Source: Candidatus Thiodiazotropha sp. (ex Monitilora ramsayi)
GTDB taxonomy: Bacteria; Pseudomonadota; Gammaproteobacteria; Chromatiales; Chromatiaceae
Assembly: GCA_025655595.1 (NCBI GenBank)
Contig: JAHXIO010000005.1
Span: forward strand, 558,001 to 622,000
DNA: 64,000 bases
Direction of reading: 5' to 3'
Part shown: piece after piece, positions 63,748 to 64,000 of the stretch
How the letters are laid out: the number at the start of each line of letters is the position of its first letter
Numbering within the stretch: position 1 is the stretch's first letter
The notes under the pieces: model-generated
What the model was told of the DNA's origin: nothing
The model's input: the letters and a program-made list of their open reading frames with translations, nothing else
The model's database searches: none
Translations under genes and position numbers: made by a program

Positions 63748-64000
63748 ATGGCACGTGTAACAGTAGAAGATTGCATGGACTACGTGGACAACCGATTTGA
63801 CCTGGTACTGCTTGCCACCAAGCGTGCCCGTCAGCTGGTGAACGGCGTTGAGCCCCTGTTGCCCTGGGAGAACGACAAGCCCACCGTGATGGCGCTGCGT
63901 GAGATTGCCGAAGGCCTCATCTCGCATCAGGATGTGGATGAGAAGCCCAGCGAAGATGAGTTGGTCGTGGATGAGGCGCTGTTGAATCTTGACGCCTCAC
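63748..64000 (+). CDS. rpoZ: RNA polymerase omega subunit, partial at window end
   Basis: The first 84 codons of RpoZ are present; the frame runs off the right edge. The opening [20 protein letters not shown], then [10 protein letters not shown] and [15 protein letters not shown], is the classic omega sequence, which helps assemble and stabilise RNA polymerase. GGAG (63736-63739) lies 8 bases before ATG 63748. In many gammaproteobacteria rpoZ follows gmk; here the gene upstream is the AraC regulator, so gmk has been separated. Confidence 0.95.
   Translation, partial: MARVTVEDCMDYVDNRFDLVLLATKRARQLVNGVEPLLPWENDKPTVMALREIAEGLISHQDVDEKPSEDELVVDEALLNLDAS

Overview
The window looks like a chromosomal segment of a sulfur-oxidising gammaproteobacterium. 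The pointers are a flavocytochrome c sulfide dehydrogenase pair (33315-35211), many periplasmic multihaem cytochromes, a TRAP transporter, a proteobacterial RpoZ cut by the right edge, and gammaproteobacterial-style regulators. I infer a Chromatiales-type relative (for example the Sedimenticola/Thiodiazotropha group). No 16S or taxonomic marker beyond this is present, so that placement is inference.

Layout. 1-1410: a secreted beta-propeller gene closed by a clear terminator. 1646-11520: seven tightly overlapping genes (HMG-CoA reductase, UbiA-type prenyltransferase, PEP-synthase-like phosphotransferase, BtaA-like aminocarboxypropyl transferase, dolichol/phytol-kinase-like protein, GNAT, acyl-AMP ligase). 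They look like one operon for an unrecognised lipid or isoprenoid product, and this is the best candidate for an undescribed system here. 11903-14693: an exported caspase-like peptidase next to an exported alpha/beta hydrolase. 14700-24350: a visibly AT-rich island with long gene-poor gaps. It carries a WbqC-family gene, a nucleotide-sugar epimerase/decarboxylase and a four-gene polysaccharide module (processive GT2, PIG-L deacetylase, GH18, outer-membrane barrel) that resembles the pga/PNAG logic built from different families.

24372-30709: a YbfB-type MFS gene, then a TetR regulator driving an RND efflux pair, with four copies of a TGAC-N5-GTCA operator. 30831-30965 is a 44-residue membrane protein. 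31316-35211: a nine-haem cytochrome fused to cytochrome b, followed by fccA and fccB, a likely sulfide-to-quinone or cytochrome branch. 35753-39307: a minus-strand pair of a RloC-like zinc-hook ATPase/anticodon nuclease and a DUF2130 nuclease-like protein, probably phage defence. 39821-45801: an ArsR-rhodanese regulator diverging from a NapH-GltD fusion, a monohaem cytochrome, an octahaem HAO-family cytochrome and a pentahaem relative.

46165-53159: a DUF1501/DUF1800 pair, the latter with eight cadherin-like repeats in a four-repeat super-period. 53585-57856: a TRAP transporter with an unusual DctQ and a molybdenum-carrier-like protein. 57975-64000: a GDSL esterase, a small unknown protein, a beta-CASP RNase, an AraC/MFS pair and the start of rpoZ. 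No tRNA, rRNA, CRISPR array, transposase or insertion sequence was recognised.
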